From an uncultured Sunxiuqinia sp. (GTDB taxonomy: Bacteria; Bacteroidota; Bacteroidia; Bacteroidales; Prolixibacteraceae), in the NCBI RefSeq assembly GCF_947495665.1, contig NZ_CANLZV010000004.1:248001-312000 (forward strand): DNA of 64,000 bases, read 5' to 3'. Below are positions 36,986-45,326 of this stretch, piece after piece. The notes under the pieces are model-generated. The model searched no databases, had not been told where the DNA came from, and saw only the letters and a list, made by a program, of their open reading frames with translations. Within the stretch, counting starts at the first letter, position 1; each line of letters starts with the position of its first letter. The translations under genes were made by a program, and so were the position numbers.

Positions 36986-38320
36986 ATGGAACAAGTAATT
37001 ATAAAAGCAGCTCAATTAATTCTCAGCTTATCCATATTAGTCGTGCTCCACGAGTTCGGACACTTTGCCTTTGCCCGGCTTTTTAAAACCCGGGTCGAAA
37101 AGTTTTACCTGTTTTTTGACCCTTGGTTTGCCCTGTTCAAAACCAAGCGCGGCGAAACAGAATACGGAATTGGCTGGTTGCCACTGGGTGGCTATGTAAA
37201 AATCTCGGGCATGATTGATGAATCCATGGACAAAGAGGCCATGCAACTGCCTCCACAACCCCATGAGTTCCGTTCCAAGAAGGCTTACCAGCGCTTGCTG
37301 ATTATGCTTGGCGGGGTAATGATGAACTTCATTTTTGCCTTCGTGATATACGCCGGTGTATTATATTTCTGGGGAACCCAGTATTTACCAACTGAGAATG
37401 CGACCATTGGAATCATGGTTTCGGAAACCGGCGAACAAATTGGGCTGCAAAACGGCGATAAAGTGTTGTCGGTCGATCAGGAATACATTAGCGAGTTTAA
37501 TAAAATTATTCCGACCGTCATTCTGGACAATGCCCATTCCATTCAGGTGTTGCGCGATGGCAAAGAAGTGAATGTAGAGGTTTCGGACGAAGACCTTGCC
37601 CTGCTCATTAAGAGCCGCAGCGTGATGAATCCTCGTGGGTACTTTCATGTGGAAGTGGCCAAAGTTGAAAAAGATTATCCGGCAGAAGCAGCCGGGCTGA
37701 TGGCCGGAGACGTTTTTGAAGGCGTTGATGGTAAAAGCTTTCAGTTTTACGATGAGTTTTTAAGCTATATCAAAGCACATAAAAACGAAACCATTGAATT
37801 GAATGTGCTTCGCAATGGACAGGCCTTAAGTCTTCCGGTGAATGTTCCCGAAGATGGGATCACCGGTTTTCAGGCAAAACCGCAAAAAGAAGCATACGAT
37901 TACCTCCAGTTCGAAACCATTGAATACGGCTTTTGGGAGTCGATCCCGGCCGGTATCAACCGGGGAATATCTACCATTAAAGATTACCTGAAGCAGTTTA
38001 AACTGATCTTCTCTCCCAAAACGAAAGCCTACGAATCGCTGGGTGGATTCATTGCCATTGGAAACATCTTCCCGGGGGCATGGGACTGGTATTCTTTTTG
38101 GAGTATGACGGCCTTCCTGTCCATTATTTTGGCAGTCATGAACCTGCTTCCAATCCCGGCGCTGGATGGTGGTCACGTCACCTTCCTGCTTTATGAGATT
38201 GTTTCGGGCCGTAAACCAGGAGAAAAATTCTTAGAGTACGCACAAATCAGCGGGATGATTATTCTGCTTACCTTGGTACTTTATGCGAATGCAAACGATA
38301 TTATCAAGCTTTTTACTTAA
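36986..38320 (+). CDS. rseP: Site-2 intramembrane metalloprotease RseP
   Basis: 444 residues. The zinc motif HEFGH at 22-26 lies in the first membrane helix, and the third ligand motif NLLPIPALDGGH is in a late helix. Further helices lie around 105-130 and at the C-terminal end. Two PDZ-like segments (around 135-200 and 205-285) occupy the periplasmic loop. The family cleaves membrane-bound anti-sigma factors and leftover signal peptides. It follows dxr by one base, the dxr-rseP order common in bacteria. The target here is unknown. Confidence 0.94.
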   Translation: MEQVIIKAAQLILSLSILVVLHEFGHFAFARLFKTRVEKFYLFFDPWFALFKTKRGETEYGIGWLPLGGYVKISGMIDESMDKEAMQLPPQPHEFRSKKAYQRLLIMLGGVMMNFIFAFVIYAGVLYFWGTQYLPTENATIGIMVSETGEQIGLQNGDKVLSVDQEYISEFNKIIPTVILDNAHSIQVLRDGKEVNVEVSDEDLALLIKSRSVMNPRGYFHVEVAKVEKDYPAEAAGLMAGDVFEGVDGKSFQFYDEFLSYIKAHKNETIELNVLRNGQALSLPVNVPEDGITGFQAKPQKEAYDYLQFETIEYGFWESIPAGINRGISTIKDYLKQFKLIFSPKTKAYESLGGFIAIGNIFPGAWDWYSFWSMTAFLSIILAVMNLLPIPALDGGHVTFLLYEIVSGRKPGEKFLEYAQISGMIILLTLVLYANANDIIKLFT

Positions 38321-38339
38321 GAAGCGATTAATTTTTTTC

Positions 38340-38347
38340 TATTTTTG
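38340..38347 (+). promoter_or_regulatory. Candidate -7 box for tatA
   Basis: TATTTTTG matches TAnnTTTG and lies 20 bases after the rseP stop and 23 before the tatA ATG. No clear -33 box is present. Confidence 0.4.
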
Positions 38348-38370
38348 TAGAAACCATTAAACTTTGGACT

Positions 38371-38577
38371 ATGTACTTATCGATTATTTGCGGCATGTTT
38401 GGCCCACAAGAGATCATCATCATATTAGTCATTGTACTACTCTTGTTTGGCGGGCGTAAAATTCCTGAGCTGATGAAGGGATTGGGAAAAGGAATGAAGG
38501 AATTCAAGAAAGCCACCAACGAAGATGATGACGATCAACCAAGTGAAAAAAAAGACACTGAAAAAATTAATAAATAA
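38371..38577 (+). CDS. tatA: Twin-arginine translocase subunit TatA/TatE
   Basis: 68 residues; ATG 38395 (MFGPQEII) is an equally plausible start and gives 60. A single membrane helix ([14 protein letters not shown]) is followed by the [20 protein letters not shown] amphipathic helix, the TatA/E signature, and an acidic, lysine-ending tail. TatA assembles the pore that moves folded proteins across the inner membrane. tatC is not in this window. Confidence 0.92.
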   Translation: MYLSIICGMFGPQEIIIILVIVLLLFGGRKIPELMKGLGKGMKEFKKATNEDDDDQPSEKKDTEKINK

Positions 38578-38599
38578 TCAGTTTAGCTTGAACCAAAAC

Positions 38600-38623
38600 C
38601 CCGTCCACAAGGCGGGTTTTTTT
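38600..38623 (+). terminator. Terminator of tatA
   Basis: CCCG(T)CC pairs with GGCGGG around ACAA, with one bulged T, followed by seven T. It lies about 23 bases after the stop. Confidence 0.8.
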
Positions 38624-38673
38624 GTGGTAAGATTTTTGTTATTCATACATCACAAACCAGATCTCCTTAAATT

Positions 38674-39711
38674 ATGAAACAAATACTGACTTCAAGCTTA
38701 ATGTTGGTTGCTCTGCTTTTTGCACTGAGCTCGTGCCAGGACAGCAACACCAACATGCGTAAAAAAATTACCGGAAAAGCCGGCGAATTGGTTGTTGTAG
38801 TTCCCGATGCTACCTGGGAAGGAGCCACCGGGAAACGCTTCCGTGAAGTAATGGCTCAGCCTCAATTGGGCCTGCCCCAGGACGAACCCATTTTTGACCT
38901 GATTAATGTTCCACCCTCTGCTTTCAAGGAAATCTTCCGAACAAGCCGAAACATCATCCGGTTGAAAATCTCAAATTCAGTCGACAGTTCCAGGGTTGAA
39001 TTCAAGAAAGACATTTGGGCCTGGCCGCAGTCTGTGGTCAACATCTATGCAAAATCGACCGAAGAATTCAACAGCCTGTTTGACCAAAATTCAGACCGGA
39101 TTGTAGGCTACATGCTAAGAGCTGAACGCGACCGGCTACAAATGAACTACAAAAACTACCACGACGTAGCCACTAAAAACACCATTCGCGACAAGTTTAA
39201 GATTGAACTCAACGTTCCGCCGGGATTCAAAGTCAGCAAACAAACCGATGATTTTGCCTGGATTCGCTACGAAACACCCGACATCAGCCAAGGAATTATT
39301 ATTCATACTTTTCCCTACACTTCCGATAGTACCTTTACGGCAAACTACCTTTTAAACAAGCGCGATTCGCTACTGAAGGCCCAAGTGCCAGGCCCAACGG
39401 AAGGCAGCTACATGACTACCGAGCACCAGGTAGAGCCGGTATTCAATGTATTTGAGCTGAGAAAAAACTATGCGGCCGAGATGCGTGGCCTTTGGCGCGT
39501 AGAAGGTGATTTCATGGGTGGCCCCTATGTCAACCTTTCGGTATTGGATGCTGCCAACAACCGCATTGTTATGCTGGATGGTTTTGTTTACGCTCCCCGA
39601 TTTGACAAGCGAAACCTGCTTCGCCAGGTAGAAGCAATGATTCTCTCGTTGGAGCTGCCTGATCAGAAAAAGAATGACAAGATCAATAGCCAGATTAAAA
39701 TGGGCAATTAG
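38674..39711 (+). CDS. DUF4837 family lipoprotein
   Basis: 345 residues. The leader MLVALLFALSSC carries a lipobox. The body begins GKAGELVVVVPDATWEG and continues with LPQDEPIFDLINVPPSAFKEIF, the pattern of the Bacteroidota DUF4837 family, whose function is unknown. Expected location is the periplasmic face or the outer membrane. It is convergent with the DUF3332-like gene, and a large perfect palindrome lies between them. Confidence 0.85.
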   Translation: MKQILTSSLMLVALLFALSSCQDSNTNMRKKITGKAGELVVVVPDATWEGATGKRFREVMAQPQLGLPQDEPIFDLINVPPSAFKEIFRTSRNIIRLKISNSVDSSRVEFKKDIWAWPQSVVNIYAKSTEEFNSLFDQNSDRIVGYMLRAERDRLQMNYKNYHDVATKNTIRDKFKIELNVPPGFKVSKQTDDFAWIRYETPDISQGIIIHTFPYTSDSTFTANYLLNKRDSLLKAQVPGPTEGSYMTTEHQVEPVFNVFELRKNYAAEMRGLWRVEGDFMGGPYVNLSVLDAANNRIVMLDGFVYAPRFDKRNLLRQVEAMILSLELPDQKKNDKINSQIKMGN

Positions 39712-39725
39712 CCCTGTATAAAACG

Positions 39726-39771
39726 AAATGAAAAATGGGATTGTAGTCGACTACAATCCCATTTTTCATTT
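39726..39771. terminator. Bidirectional terminator, 46-bp perfect palindrome
   Basis: Bases 39726-39748 are the exact reverse complement of 39749-39771 with no loop; the centre is GTCGAC. The stem ends in A and T tracts, so it can stop transcripts of both convergent genes. Confidence 0.85.
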
Positions 39772-39793
39772 ATTTATTGCACGAAGTTTCTGA

Positions 39794-40354
39794 TTACTGA
39801 AGCGCAACCTGGCGTGCAAAGTCCAGACCGTCTTTCAATGCCAAACGATCAAAGCCACTTTGAATCGTCATTTCACCCTCAGGAAGAACAACTTTGTAAG
39901 CAGTTTCGCCTAACTCAACTTCAACCAGCTTTTGGTATTTGTTTCCTTTTTTCATATACCAGCTTTGGTCCTCATCACGGTAAACCAATTCTGTTTTTTC
40001 GTTGTTTTCGCCCAACTCCTGAATGGTCATCTTGTATTTCTCAGAAGTCAACTGATACGATTTTCCATCAATTTCAACAATCTTTTCACTTTTATCGCCC
40101 TCTTTCATTGCCATCGGATTTTCATTGGTCCAAAACTCAATCGAGTTCAACACCACCGCATCAACAAAAACAGAGATTCCGTAAACAGGAACAATGTTCA
40201 ACGCCAAAAACACCAACTCATTGACAAATTTATCACCAACAGATTTGTTCCAATCATAAACACTGCGTGTCAAGTTAAAACTACCGATACAACTACTCAA
40301 CATCATTACGGCTGACAACAGCACAACAAAAGAAGTCTTCTTCATTTTTTTCAT
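39794..40354 (-). CDS. DUF3332-like lipoprotein
   Basis: 186 residues; ATG 40345 is a possible alternative start three codons in. The lipobox is MLSSC. The following SFNLTRSVYDWNK, FVNELVFLALNI, VPVYGISVFVDAVVLNSIEFW is the DUF3332 pattern and includes one likely membrane-associated helix. The last 90 residues are beta-rich. Function is unknown. It is transcribed alone and is convergent with the DUF4837 gene. Confidence 0.82.
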   Translation of the reverse strand: MKKMKKTSFVVLLSAVMMLSSCIGSFNLTRSVYDWNKSVGDKFVNELVFLALNIVPVYGISVFVDAVVLNSIEFWTNENPMAMKEGDKSEKIVEIDGKSYQLTSEKYKMTIQELGENNEKTELVYRDEDQSWYMKKGNKYQKLVEVELGETAYKVVLPEGEMTIQSGFDRLALKDGLDFARQVALQ

Positions 40355-40459
40355 AACCTATTAATTAAAATTTATAATATTCAACTAAACGACATAATCC
40401 CTAATTTAGCATATAAAAACAACGAATAACCGATTTGTTTCACATCAATCTTTTTATTC

Positions 40460-40467
40460 TATTTTTG
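40460..40467 (+). promoter_or_regulatory. Candidate promoter of aguA-aguB
   Basis: TATTTTTG matches TAnnTTTG. A TTTG lies 22 bases upstream (40434-40437), three bases farther than the optimum. The leader to the aguA ATG would be about 130 bases. Confidence 0.45.
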
Positions 40468-40605
40468 CCTTTTTAAAAATAAGGCGTATCTATTTCTTTT
40501 CCAAGGACGTCACCGAAATCATTTTTTTTCTTTTTAGAAGAAATAAATTCGGGAAATGACTTCCTTTAACCGAAAAGAATCGCCGCAAGCAGCCAAATAT
40601 ATCAG

Positions 40606-41634
40606 ATGAAACAACAAACGTCCTTTTTCCCTGCCGAGTGGCACCAACAAAGTGGTGTTCAACTCACCTGGCCAGACGAACACACCGACTGGGCTTATAT
40701 GTTGGATGAGGTCATTCCGGTGTACGAGCGAATTGCCAAAGAGATATTAGCTCGCGAAAAGCTGCTGGTTGTCTGCCGAGTCAAAAGCAAACTGCCGTCC
40801 TTTCTGCAAGAAGAGAATGACCGGCTTATCATTCGCGAAATGCCTGTGAATGACACTTGGGCCCGCGACCATGCTGCCATTACAATCTTCGATGAGGGGA
40901 AACCCACCTTGCTAAACTTTCGGTTTAATGGCTGGGGAATGAAGTTTGCCGCAAATTACGACAATCAGATCACTCCCAAGCTCATTCGCCAACAAAGTTT
41001 CTCAAAAGAGGTATTGATGCAAGATCTGTCCTACTTTACTCTGGAAGGCGGAGCCATTGAAAGCAACGGCGAAGGCTGTATTTTAACGACCAGCGAATGC
41101 CTGCTTTCGAAAAACCGAAACGAGCATCTGAGTCAAACAGCCATTGAGTTTTTCCTCAAAAAAACCTTGCATGCTGAAAAAATTCTGTGGCTAAATCATG
41201 GCTTTCTGAAAGGCGATGACACCGACAGCCACATTGATACGCTGGCCCGCTTCTGCAGTGCTGACACCATTGCCTACGTACAACCCCCAGCAGCAGATGA
41301 CCCGCATTTTGATGCCTTACAGAAAATGGAAGCAGAATTAAAGGAGCTAACCGACTTGAACGGCAACCCGTTTAATCTGGTTGCGCTGCCTTTCCCTGAT
41401 GCTGTTTTTGATGAGGACGGTGAACGTTTGCCTGCCACCTATGCCAATTTCCTGATTTTGAACAAGGCTGTTCTACTTCCTGTTTATGACGTAAAACAAG
41501 ATGCAGAAGCACTGGAAGTGATGAAACAACTCTTTCCAAACCTGGAAATTATTCCCATCAACAGCCGTCCGCTAATCAAGCAGCATGGCTCTATTCATTG
41601 CATCAGCATGCAATTTCCTGAAGGTGTTTTGTAA
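40606..41634 (+). CDS. aguA: Agmatine deiminase
   Basis: 342 residues of the peptidyl-arginine deiminase fold. The enzyme turns agmatine into N-carbamoylputrescine and ammonia. NDTWARDHA at 82-90, LEGGAIESNGEG, and DSHIDTLARF carry the substrate and catalytic acid/His residues. The nucleophile is Cys332 in GSIHCISMQ. It is followed after 19 bases by aguB, completing the route to putrescine. Confidence 0.92.
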   Translation: MKQQTSFFPAEWHQQSGVQLTWPDEHTDWAYMLDEVIPVYERIAKEILAREKLLVVCRVKSKLPSFLQEENDRLIIREMPVNDTWARDHAAITIFDEGKPTLLNFRFNGWGMKFAANYDNQITPKLIRQQSFSKEVLMQDLSYFTLEGGAIESNGEGCILTTSECLLSKNRNEHLSQTAIEFFLKKTLHAEKILWLNHGFLKGDDTDSHIDTLARFCSADTIAYVQPPAADDPHFDALQKMEAELKELTDLNGNPFNLVALPFPDAVFDEDGERLPATYANFLILNKAVLLPVYDVKQDAEALEVMKQLFPNLEIIPINSRPLIKQHGSIHCISMQFPEGVL

Positions 41635-41653
41635 ATTACATAAATGAACAAGC

Positions 41654-42547
41654 ATGACAACAAATAAATTAACCGTTGGCCTGATCCAACAAAGCAATAC
41701 CGAAAACACAGAGCAGAACATGCAAAAGCTGGCCGCCAACATTGCTCAATGTGCCGAGCAAGGCGCCAAACTGGTGGTTCTGCAGGAACTACATAACAGT
41801 CTCTATTTTTGCCAAACCGAAGATGTTGATGTGTTTGACCTGGCTGAGCCCATTCCCGGACCATCGACAACATTTTATGGCGAATTGGCCAAAAAACACA
41901 ACCTGGTACTGGTAACTTCGCTGTTTGAAAAACGGGCCAGTGGCCTTTACCACAACACCGCTGTGGTGTTTGAAACCGATGGCAGCATGGCCGGAAGATA
42001 CCGCAAGATGCATATTCCGGATGATCCGGGTTTCTACGAAAAATTTTACTTTACACCCGGCGACCTTGGTTTTCAACCCATTCAAACATCGGTGGGCAAA
42101 CTCGGTGTATTGGTTTGCTGGGATCAGTGGTATCCCGAAGCAGCGCGCCTGATGGCCATGGCCGGAGCTGAACTTCTGATTTACCCCACAGCCATTGGCT
42201 GGGATCCGCGTGATGACCAAGCAGAACAAGAACGTCAGCGCCATGCCTGGATCACCATCCAGCGCTCGCATGCTGTAGCCAACGGTGTGCCTGTTATCAG
42301 CGTCAACCGGGTGGGACATGAAGCTGATCCGTCAGCGCTTTCCGAAGGGATTCAGTTTTGGGGAAACAGTTTTGTATGTGGTCCTCAAGGGGAATTTCTG
42401 GAGCAGGCATCCACCGACCAGGAACAAAACCTGCTGGTGGAGGTTGACTTAACCCGTTCAGAAGATGTACGCCGGATTTGGCCCTTCTTCCGCGACCGAC
42501 GGATTGGAAGCTACAGCGACATTACCAAACGCTTTTTAAACGACTAA
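41654..42547 (+). CDS. aguB: N-carbamoylputrescine amidase
   Basis: 297 residues of the nitrilase family. It hydrolyses N-carbamoylputrescine to putrescine, CO2 and ammonia. The catalytic triad is visible: Glu45 (VVLQELHN), Lys118 (YRKMHIP) and Cys155 (VLVCWDQWYPE). Its position directly behind aguA fixes the substrate better than sequence alone. Polyamine made here would be used in growth and envelope physiology. Confidence 0.93.
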   Translation: MTTNKLTVGLIQQSNTENTEQNMQKLAANIAQCAEQGAKLVVLQELHNSLYFCQTEDVDVFDLAEPIPGPSTTFYGELAKKHNLVLVTSLFEKRASGLYHNTAVVFETDGSMAGRYRKMHIPDDPGFYEKFYFTPGDLGFQPIQTSVGKLGVLVCWDQWYPEAARLMAMAGAELLIYPTAIGWDPRDDQAEQERQRHAWITIQRSHAVANGVPVISVNRVGHEADPSALSEGIQFWGNSFVCGPQGEFLEQASTDQEQNLLVEVDLTRSEDVRRIWPFFRDRRIGSYSDITKRFLND

Positions 42548-42554
42548 AAACCAT

Positions 42555-42605
42555 AAAAAAAAAAAAAAAACCTGCGCTCATGGCTGACCATAGGCGCAGG
42601 TTTTT
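42555..42605. terminator. Bidirectional terminator with A16 tract
   Basis: CCTGCGC (42571-42577) pairs with GCGCAGG (42594-42600), with an inner ATGG/CCAT stem. Sixteen A lie on one side (42555-42570) and five T on the other. It terminates aguB and, in the other direction, the penicillin-binding protein gene. Confidence 0.9.
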
Positions 42606-42682
42606 ACTATTTCAGGCTATCTTTTTCAACTTCATGGGCGAGCCACCGCCGCTCAACTGGCATCCCCATCTCTTTCAAAAGT

Positions 42683-45025
42683 TTAAAAGAAATCTTCGAA
42701 CTCAGCCGGTTTCTGCTGAACATCATTTTCCTCGTCACAGTCCAGATTCATAATAAAGTTCATGGGCTTTTCAAACTCATGATCCGGCGTATATTCCAGG
42801 GTCTTATCGGCATACACCTTACGCATAAACCGTCCCCAAATCGGCAAAGCCATATTCGCGCCCTGTCCTGTGCGAATGTCATCAAAGTGAATACTCCGAA
42901 GGTCAGCGCCGGTCCACACACCGCCCACCAACTGGGGAGTTATTCCCATAAACCACCCATCGGAATGGTTTTGCGTCGTTCCGGTTTTTCCGGCAACCGG
43001 TCCTTTAATCTGACCATAAACCGGATGCCAACGCACCCTTCCTCCGGACCCTCTGTCAACTACACCGCGCAGCAAATTGATCATCAGGTAGGCCGTTTGC
43101 TCATCAATGGCATCATGACGTTCGGGTCGGAAACGGGCAATCACATTACCATGCTTATCTTCAATATGCGTAACAAAAATAGGCTGCGTAAATACGCCCT
43201 TATTGGCAAAGGTTCCATAGGCACCCACCATTTCATACAAGGTGATATCTGAAGTCCCGAGGAACATGGATGGAACCGGATCAACGTAACTGTAAATGCC
43301 CATTTTATGCATGACGTCCACCACCGACTGTGGATTAAACTGTTTCATCACCCAGGCAGAAATCTGGTTCACGGAGTTGGCCAATCCCCATTTCAGAGTA
43401 ACCATCTCCCCTTCGCGGGCACGTCCCGAGTTTTTTGCTTCCCAAATGGTTCCATCAGGCATCACAAACTGCTGCCGCACATTGGGCACCTTGGTGCAAG
43501 GCGATAAACCATTCTGCATAGCCAAAGTATAGAGGAAGGGTTTCACGGTAGAACCCACTTGGCGCTTACCCCCTTTAACCATATCATACATGAAGTGCTT
43601 ATAGTTAGGACCTCCGACATAAGCCCGTACCTGCCCCGTTGCCAGGTCCATGCTCATAAACGAAGAGCGGATGTACCCCAGGTAATGCCTGATTGAATCC
43701 AAAGGAGTCATAATAGTATCCCGGTCGCCCGCCCAGGTAAAGACCTCCATTTCTGTTGGCTCCTCAAAAATTTTCCGAATTTGCTTGAAGTTTTTTCCCT
43801 GAAGACGCAACACCCGGTAGCGCTCACTCTGACGGATGGCCCGGTTCAGCAAACCGTCTACATCTTCATCACTCATATCGCCCGAAAAAGGTGGATTTTC
43901 TAGCCGCTTTAAGTGCCTGTTAAAATCAGGCTGCAAGTCCAGTTTTAAGTGATCCTCAACTGCCTCTTCGGCATATTTCTGCATGCGCGAGTCAATGGTA
44001 GTGTATATTTTTAAGCCATCTTCATAGAGATCATAGTTGGTGCCATCAGGTTTAAAATTCTTTTTACACCAGCCAAACAAAGGGTTTGTAGCCCACTCCA
44101 CCGAGTCTTCTTCAAATTTAACCTGCTGCCACGAAGCGTACTTACTCCGCTCAGGCTTGGAAGCCCCCATGGTAATCCTCAGGTACTCCCGAAAGTAAGG
44201 AGCCAGGCCACGCTTAAAATCTTCTTTTTGAAAATCCAGTCCAAGGGGCATCACTCGCACCGAATCATACGTGTGCTGGTTGATATAGCCATATTTCTTC
44301 ATCTGCTCCAGTACCACGTTGCGGCGCTGTTTGGTCAACTCCGGACGACGAACCGGGTTGTACAGTGATGAGTTCTTTGCCATGCCGACAAACATAGCCG
44401 CCTGATGCAACTGCAAGGAATCAGGCTCTATATTAAAATAAATACGCGAAGCTGATTTAACCCCCACGGCCAAATTCAGGAAATCGTACTTATTTAAATA
44501 CATGGTAATAATTTCCTCTTTGGTATAGCTTCGCTCCAGTTTAACGGCAATTACCCACTCTTTAAACTTGCGAAAGACCAACTGCAAATTATTCTCAAAC
44601 TCCTGTCGCGGGAATAACATTTTAGCCAATTGCTGAGTGATCGTACTTCCACCACCTGAGCTTTTATCGCCCATCACCACTCCTTTTACCACACGCAGCA
44701 AGCCACGCAGATCAATTCCGGAGTGACTGTAAAACCGGACATCTTCGGTTGCAATCAAGGCATCGATGAGCTCCTGGGGCAATTTTTCGTAAGCCACATA
44801 GCTCCGGTTTTCCCGAAAGTAACGGCCCATAACCACATGGTCGCGCGATATAACATCGGAAGCCAATAGGCTTTGCGGGTTTTCCAGTTCACTGAAGGTT
44901 GGCATTTCGCCCAGTTTACCTTTAGCGATAAAAAAGAAAAACGCAACTACCGCCAGTACACCAGTAAAATAAAGGGACCAAAACAGGTAAGAATATTTCT
45001 TGAAATTATTTTTTTTCTTTTCCAT
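42683..45025 (-). CDS. mrcA: Class A penicillin-binding protein (PBP1A type)
   Basis: 780 residues from ATG 45025; the TTG three codons upstream is rejected. One membrane helix near the N-terminus (about 15-37) is followed by a glycosyltransferase 51 domain (EDVRFYSHSGID, GGGSTITQQLAKMLF, KEEIITMYLNKYDF). A transpeptidase domain follows with STVK, SVN and KTGTTQ motifs. It polymerises and crosslinks peptidoglycan. It is divergent from topA and sits alone. Confidence 0.95.
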   Translation of the reverse strand: MEKKKNNFKKYSYLFWSLYFTGVLAVVAFFFFIAKGKLGEMPTFSELENPQSLLASDVISRDHVVMGRYFRENRSYVAYEKLPQELIDALIATEDVRFYSHSGIDLRGLLRVVKGVVMGDKSSGGGSTITQQLAKMLFPRQEFENNLQLVFRKFKEWVIAVKLERSYTKEEIITMYLNKYDFLNLAVGVKSASRIYFNIEPDSLQLHQAAMFVGMAKNSSLYNPVRRPELTKQRRNVVLEQMKKYGYINQHTYDSVRVMPLGLDFQKEDFKRGLAPYFREYLRITMGASKPERSKYASWQQVKFEEDSVEWATNPLFGWCKKNFKPDGTNYDLYEDGLKIYTTIDSRMQKYAEEAVEDHLKLDLQPDFNRHLKRLENPPFSGDMSDEDVDGLLNRAIRQSERYRVLRLQGKNFKQIRKIFEEPTEMEVFTWAGDRDTIMTPLDSIRHYLGYIRSSFMSMDLATGQVRAYVGGPNYKHFMYDMVKGGKRQVGSTVKPFLYTLAMQNGLSPCTKVPNVRQQFVMPDGTIWEAKNSGRAREGEMVTLKWGLANSVNQISAWVMKQFNPQSVVDVMHKMGIYSYVDPVPSMFLGTSDITLYEMVGAYGTFANKGVFTQPIFVTHIEDKHGNVIARFRPERHDAIDEQTAYLMINLLRGVVDRGSGGRVRWHPVYGQIKGPVAGKTGTTQNHSDGWFMGITPQLVGGVWTGADLRSIHFDDIRTGQGANMALPIWGRFMRKVYADKTLEYTPDHEFEKPMNFIMNLDCDEENDVQQKPAEFEDFF

Positions 45026-45048
45026 GCGATGCAATAAAAAGTTTGCGG

Positions 45049-45056
45049 CAAATATA
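45049..45056 (-). promoter_or_regulatory. Candidate -7 box for mrcA
   Basis: TATATTTG on the minus strand matches TAnnTTTG, 24 bases before the start codon. The -33 position does not match. Confidence 0.45.
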
Positions 45057-45315
45057 ACGAAAGGAATAAGAATATTATTTTTTGCAGCAGAAAACAGGCT
45101 GCGCTTAAAAGTTCGCCTTCACAACATTAAACAAAAAAAGCAGGCCCGAAATGATTCCCCACTTTCCCCTGTCCGATTTCGACTCAGCAAGCTATCAATG
45201 AGCACAAAGACACAATAAAATAATCATTATCAAACAAATATGAAACCAAAAATATTGGAGTAAAATTTGAAGATGGTCAAGCATTTTCTTTTATTTGCAG
45301 AAATTTTTAGAAAAC

Positions 45316-45321
45316 AGGAGG
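45316..45321 (+). promoter_or_regulatory. Strong Shine-Dalgarno that fixes the topA start
   Basis: AGGAGG lies five bases before ATG 45327. Such a strong site is rare in this window, and it excludes the upstream in-frame TTG and ATG codons. Confidence 0.8.
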
Positions 45322-45326
45322 TTTTT

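Larger units (their letters stand above)
45026..45326. other. Divergent intergenic region mrcA/topA
   Basis: 301 bases with no supported ORF. It carries a minus-strand -7 box TATATTTG at 45056-45049, 24 bases before the mrcA ATG, and a perfect Shine-Dalgarno for topA. No plus-strand TAnnTTTG was found for topA. Confidence 0.55.

Noticed and set aside
45267-45326. Upstream start for topA
   Set aside because: A perfect Shine-Dalgarno precedes ATG 45327, which begins the conserved topoisomerase N-terminus.
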